Shown piece by piece: positions 6,192-8,385 of a stretch of 8,385 nucleotides of DNA; the stretch's first letter is position 1; each line of letters begins with the position of its first letter. The notes below the pieces were generated by a model. It searched no databases, was not told the DNA's origin, and was given only the letters and a program-made list of their open reading frames with translations. This stretch comes from Candidatus Krumholzibacteriota bacterium. GTDB taxonomy: Bacteria > Krumholzibacteriota > Krumholzibacteriia > Krumholzibacteriales > Krumholzibacteriaceae. The DNA lies in the NCBI GenBank assembly GCA_030613345.1, contig JAUWMD010000105.1, positions 1 through 8,385 on the forward strand, in the 5' to 3' direction. Position numbers and translations under genes: made by a program.

Positions 6192-8147
6192 ATGTACCGA
6201 TCTTCGAAGATCTTTTTTGCTGCGCTTTCGATAGTCTCGGCTATTTATATAACTTCTTCGTTTGCGGGATGGACAACGGACGGAGCTCCCGTATGCATAT
6301 ATCCCGGCGAACAGGAATATCCCGTCATATGTTCCAACGGTTCGGGCGGAGCCTTCATAGCCTGGGAAGACACCCGCGACTACCGGGACATCTATGCGCA
6401 GAGTATTGACGAGATGGGCAGGAGACAATGGCCGGACGAGGGCCTGGCTGTCTGCACCGCAGACTATAATCAGACTGGACCTCGAATATGCTCCGACGGC
6501 TCGGGAGGCACGATCATCGCGTGGACGGATCCCCGTGCCAGCAATGTAAGGGATATCTACGCGCAGAGAATAAGTTCCGGCGGCACTACACTCTGGACCT
6601 CGAACGGCGCGCCGGTATGCACGGAGGCCGCCAACCAGCGTCTCTACGGTATGTGTGGAGACGGGTTCGGCGGCGCACTTCTTGTCTGGGAGGACGAACG
6701 GATAAACAGCAACTGGGACGACATATACTGCCAGCGGATAGACGCGGATGGCAATGTACTATGGAGCGCGGGAGGCGTTCCCCTCAGCACGGGAATTTCC
6801 TTTATGCGCGAACAGCCTCAGGTAGTGGCTGACGGATCAGGCGGCGGCATATTCACATGGATCGACTGGGGGAGTGGGGGAATATTCGCGCAGCGCGTGA
6901 ACTCCACCGGCGAAGTCCAGTGGGTCATCAACGGAATAGCCATATGTAATGCCTCAGGAGAACAGTACGAACCGAAGATCACCACCGATGGATACGGCGG
7001 AGCCATTATAACGTGGTACGATCACAGGTCCTGGTACGATATATACGTCCAGCGGGTCGATTCGCTTGGAAACGTGATGTGGACCGCAAACGGCGTTCAG
7101 CTTACCGACGACGGCGCTGAGGATATCTGGCAGGCATATGCCCGCATATGCCCCGCCTACGATGGAGGAGCTATCGTCGCCTGGATCGACCTGCGGGTCG
7201 GCAATTACGATTGCTACGCTCAGCGTGTAAATGGCGACGGGATTCCGCAGTGGTCTGACAACGGGATCCCGATCTGTGTCGCCCCGGGCACGGCCGATGA
7301 TATTTCGATGCTGCCGGCCTCCGACAAGAGCGTCATCCTGGCCTGGGAAGACAATCGTTCCGGAGTCGGCAAGGATATCTACGTCCAGCGGGTCGTCTCT
7401 CTGGGTGACGTACAATGGGATCTGAACGGTATCGCCGCCTGTGCCGCGGACGGGTATCAGCTTTTGCCCCGAATCGCGAGCGACGGCGCTGACGGCGCCA
7501 TCATAACCTGGCAGGACGAACGGGTCTTCAACGACCCCGATATCTTCGCCCGCCGGATAACGGAGGAAGGCGAATACGTCGCCACCCTGCTTCATAGTTA
7601 TTTCGCCGAACCCCGTGAAACCGGAATTGCCGTCGAATGGAGGCTTTCCAAAATCGATGCCGGTGACTGTTTCAATGTAATGAGGGCGGAGTCCGGAACC
7701 GGCAAGTATATTTCACTGCCTGCCGAAAGGCTCGAGCGCGACGGGTTTGCTTTCTGTTATTTCGACACAAGCTGTCTTCCCGGCACGGCTTACATATACC
7801 GGGTCGAGGTCGAAACACAGGAAAACTCGTTTCTGCTTTTCGAAACAGATCCGGTCACACCTGATGCTTCCGACCTGTCGCTCTATCAGAATTACCCGAA
7901 CCCCTTCAATCCGGCAACATCGATCGGTTACTTCCTGCCGGTTAATTGCCACGTAACCCTTGTCGTATACGATATTTCCGGAAGGGAAGTGTGCCGGATA
8001 TTCGACGGTGACCAGACGGCCGGAACACAACTGGTTACCTGGTCGGGAACGGACAACAGCGGTAACCCTGTCCGGTCTGGTGTATACCTGTACAGACTGC
8101 AGGCTGGCAAGGATATGATATCGAGAAAGATGGTACTCCTCGAGTAG
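6192..8147 (+). CDS. Secreted eight-repeat (beta-propeller-like) protein with FlgD-like C-terminal domain
   Basis: A 651-residue exported protein; molecular role unknown. Residues 1-25 form a Sec signal with likely cleavage at SSFA|GW. Residues 27-463 are eight tandem repeats of 53-57 residues, each starting with Trp and following the pattern W..NG.P.C ... DG.GGAIIAW.D.R...DIYAQRV...G. Eight such units suggest an eight-bladed beta-propeller. Residues 464 to about 556 resemble a fibronectin-III-like beta domain. Residues about 562-651 are a FlgD-like / type IX secretion-type C-terminal domain: LYQNYPNPFNPATSI, VYDISGREV, GNPVRSGVYLYRLQAG and a terminal MVLLE. In FCB bacteria such domains direct outer-membrane passage and surface attachment. 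The first three repeats each carry two cysteines 12 residues apart. It is divergent from the sulfatase cluster and need not belong to its pathway. Surface binding or adhesion is plausible inference only. Confidence 0.88.
   Translation: MYRSSKIFFAALSIVSAIYITSSFAGWTTDGAPVCIYPGEQEYPVICSNGSGGAFIAWEDTRDYRDIYAQSIDEMGRRQWPDEGLAVCTADYNQTGPRICSDGSGGTIIAWTDPRASNVRDIYAQRISSGGTTLWTSNGAPVCTEAANQRLYGMCGDGFGGALLVWEDERINSNWDDIYCQRIDADGNVLWSAGGVPLSTGISFMREQPQVVADGSGGGIFTWIDWGSGGIFAQRVNSTGEVQWVINGIAICNASGEQYEPKITTDGYGGAIITWYDHRSWYDIYVQRVDSLGNVMWTANGVQLTDDGAEDIWQAYARICPAYDGGAIVAWIDLRVGNYDCYAQRVNGDGIPQWSDNGIPICVAPGTADDISMLPASDKSVILAWEDNRSGVGKDIYVQRVVSLGDVQWDLNGIAACAADGYQLLPRIASDGADGAIITWQDERVFNDPDIFARRITEEGEYVATLLHSYFAEPRETGIAVEWRLSKIDAGDCFNVMRAESGTGKYISLPAERLERDGFAFCYFDTSCLPGTAYIYRVEVETQENSFLLFETDPVTPDASDLSLYQNYPNPFNPATSIGYFLPVNCHVTLVVYDISGREVCRIFDGDQTAGTQLVTWSGTDNSGNPVRSGVYLYRLQAGKDMISRKMVLLE
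6270..7580 (+). repeat. Eight tandem repeats of about 160-170 bp encoding propeller blades
   Basis: Unit boundaries, set at the leading Trp codon, are 6270, 6429, 6594, 6762, 6921, 7080, 7251 and 7416, with the last unit ending at 7580. Unit lengths are 159, 165, 168, 159, 159, 171, 165 and 165 bp. The most constant positions are the W.D.R core and the D-I-Y-x-Q-R strand near the end. Units 4 and 7 are the most divergent: unit 4 lacks the R and D of W.D.R...D, and unit 7 lacks the DG.GG turn. The copies are well diverged at DNA level, so the array is old. Confidence 0.8.
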
Positions 8148-8166
8148 GCAATGCCGGCGGTTTGAT

Positions 8167-8385
8167 CTATCTGCCCGAAATAAGAAGTGCGATCGCCGTC
8201 TTGACCAGATCAGCGAGGATGAACGGTACGACCGCCATCGCAAGCACTCCCGTCAGAGACTGACCGCTGAGAAGATAGAGGTACAGGGTGCCTCCCAGGA
8301 GGATCGTAGCGGATCCTGCGAGGGATGCGATCAGAACCGCGGGTTTGCCCCCGCCGAGGGACCTGGTGAGTACTCCGGCGAGCAG
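8167..8385 (-). CDS. bioY: BioY-family biotin transporter S-component, C-terminal part
   Basis: The minus strand is open from the right window edge to TAG at 8169-8167, giving 72 residues. Two hydrophobic helices are visible (VLIASLAGSATILLGGTLYL and TGVLAMAVVPFILADLVKTA), and the chain ends ALLISGR. The LTGVLAMAVVPFILADLVK block matches the final helix of BioY, the substrate-binding membrane subunit of ECF-type biotin transporters, whose usual form is PF..GD..K; here Ala replaces the Gly. The upstream LTRSLGGGK fits the cytoplasmic loop before the last two helices. The N-terminal four helices lie outside the window. The call rests on a short stretch. Its stop is only 19 nt from the end of the convergent secreted-protein gene. 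Confidence 0.72.
   Translation of the reverse strand: MLAGVLTRSLGGGKPAVLIASLAGSATILLGGTLYLYLLSGQSLTGVLAMAVVPFILADLVKTAIALLISGR

Noticed and set aside
6954..7595. Minus-strand open frame (213 codons) inside the propeller gene
   Set aside because: It is an antisense shadow of the repeats; the plus frame has a signal peptide, regular repeats and a C-terminal sorting domain.
1..8385. CRISPR arrays, tRNA or rRNA genes
   Set aside because: Reading both strands showed no regularly spaced short repeats and no cloverleaf or rRNA-like sequence.

Overview
The window comes from a moderately GC-rich bacterial chromosome. The 651-residue secreted protein ends in a FlgD-like / type IX-type C-terminal domain (YQNYPNPFNP motif). 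That architecture is typical of the Fibrobacteres-Chlorobi-Bacteroidetes (FCB) superphylum and its many uncultured relatives. The oxygen-sensitive radical-SAM sulfatase maturase suggests an anaerobic or microaerophilic diderm. The phylum assignment is inference; no rRNA or tRNA is present.

Layout, left to right. (1) 2-553 (+): the 3' end of an unrecognised, helix-rich protein. (2) 554-1098: mostly non-coding. It holds the eroded, minus-strand remnant of a second sulfatase maturase (anSME), at about 742-996. (3) 1099-5948 (-): four genes in one orientation. In transcription order they are a full-length anSME; a small trigger-factor-like chaperone without a PPIase domain, overlapping the anSME stop by ATGA; a Sec-exported Cys-type sulfatase; and a HAD-family phosphohydrolase lipoprotein. 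(4) 5949-6191: a divergent control region with promoter-like elements on both strands and a repeated AATCGG motif. (5) 6192-8147 (+): a secreted eight-repeat, probably beta-propeller, protein with the FlgD-like C-terminal domain. (6) 8167-8385 (-): the C-terminal part of a BioY-type biotin transporter S-component.

Proposed working of the central block. The sulfatase must have Cys94 (CTAGR motif) oxidised to formylglycine in the cytoplasm before it folds and is exported. The anSME does this chemistry. The trigger-factor-like protein keeps the ribosome-docking signature GFRxGKxP and a shortened chaperone domain, and is translationally coupled to the anSME. It could therefore hold the nascent sulfatase unfolded for the maturase. 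The HAD lipoprotein would act beside the exported sulfatase in the periplasm, perhaps on the same sulfated or phosphorylated substrates. The anSME and sulfatase roles rest on conserved motifs; the dedicated-chaperone role is a hypothesis and is the most novel point in this window.
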